Assembly: GCA_031285505.1 (NCBI GenBank)
Contig: JAITVZ010000084.1
Span: 1 to 32,195 of the forward strand
Reading direction: 5' to 3'
Source of the DNA: Propionibacteriaceae bacterium
GTDB taxonomy: Bacteria > Actinomycetota > Actinomycetes > Propionibacteriales > Propionibacteriaceae
Length of the DNA: 32,195 nt
Part shown: piece after piece, positions 32,030 through 32,195 of the stretch
How positions within the stretch are numbered: position 1 is the first letter of the stretch
Layout of the letters: each line of letters opens with the position of its first letter
The notes under the pieces: generated by a model
The model's input: the letters and a program-made list of their open reading frames with translations, nothing else
What the model was told of the DNA's origin: nothing
Database searches by the model: none
Made by a program: the position numbers and the translations under genes

Positions 32030-32195
32030 CAGTGGCTATCCATGTAACGGCCCTGGGGACTCAAACGGACGGAAACACGATCAACAGGGAGGGAACCTCC
32101 TCAGTCGAGAGGTCCATGCGACGCACCATGTTTACACTGACAACACTATTTGTGTCTGGTGCAGAATCACCGGGCCGTAACATGGATAGCCACTG
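32030..32195. mobile_element. 166-base element with 24-base terminal inverted repeats, reaching the window edge
   Basis: The arms 32030-32053 and 32172-32195 match as inverted repeats at 23 of 24 positions; each carries GGCTATCCATG or its complement. The interior holds no gene. A target duplication cannot be checked, because the right arm ends at the last base of the window. It is either a second MITE-like element or the ends of two neighbouring insertion sequences. Confidence 0.55.

Overview
The window looks like a high-GC actinobacterial chromosome. It uses GTG and TTG starts beside ATG, stops and starts often overlap by 4 bases, and its carbohydrate ABC operons lack an ATPase gene, as in actinobacteria that share one MsiK-type ATPase. 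Overall character suggests a relative of the Propionibacteriaceae, but that placement is inference and no rRNA or marker gene is present.

Layout. 1-2030: two sugar ABC permeases (+) with a hairpin behind them. 2544-4888 (-): an ABC exporter, ATPase plus large membrane subunit. 4953-8270: a defence and mobility graveyard: a C-terminal Rpn nuclease remnant, an N-terminally truncated GIY-YIG protein, tRNA-arm-like sequence, a complete DUF1016/YhcG-type PD-(D/E)XK protein, a relic of a second copy of its 3' end, and an AbiEi-type regulator with a decayed, translationally coupled partner. 8780-11756: an APC amino acid permease with a structured leader, and a DUF2079 membrane protein. 11887-17101: a DeoR regulator diverging from a four-gene four-carbon sugar acid (tetronate) operon: DUF1537 kinase, class II aldolase/decarboxylase, D-2-hydroxyacid dehydrogenase, PdxA2-like dehydrogenase. 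17274-23266 (-): a six-gene sugar acid operon (class II aldolase, HAD phosphatase, FAH-family protein, KdgT-like permease, DapA-family lyase, FGGY kinase), with a GntR/UTRA regulator diverging at 23748. 24606-27265: two PIN-domain toxin-antitoxin modules flanking a two-gene cassette of a secreted protein and a small membrane protein. 27301-30938 (-): a complete sugar ABC operon (lipoprotein, two permeases) ending in a DUF1905 gene. 31208-31828: an anchored protein of unknown function. 31855-32195: two small non-autonomous transposon-like elements.

How the genes work together. The middle third is mostly sugar acid catabolism in two independently controlled blocks. The tetronate block has tandem DeoR-type repeats beside a TTGACA/TAGACT promoter. 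The KdgT block has a TTGACA-17-TATATA promoter whose -10 lies inside a GTNTANAC operator of the GntR/HutC type. Products of both blocks plausibly enter lower glycolysis as triose phosphate or pyruvate.

The most unusual item is the cassette at 25552-26464. Its signal-peptide gene has a run of nine G in the signal peptide; in the present phase the start with the good ribosome site reads into a stop after ten codons. One added or two deleted G would restore the frame. With an overlapping three-helix membrane protein and two flanking toxin-antitoxin modules, this could be a phase-variable secreted toxin with its immunity protein. That function is a hypothesis only.
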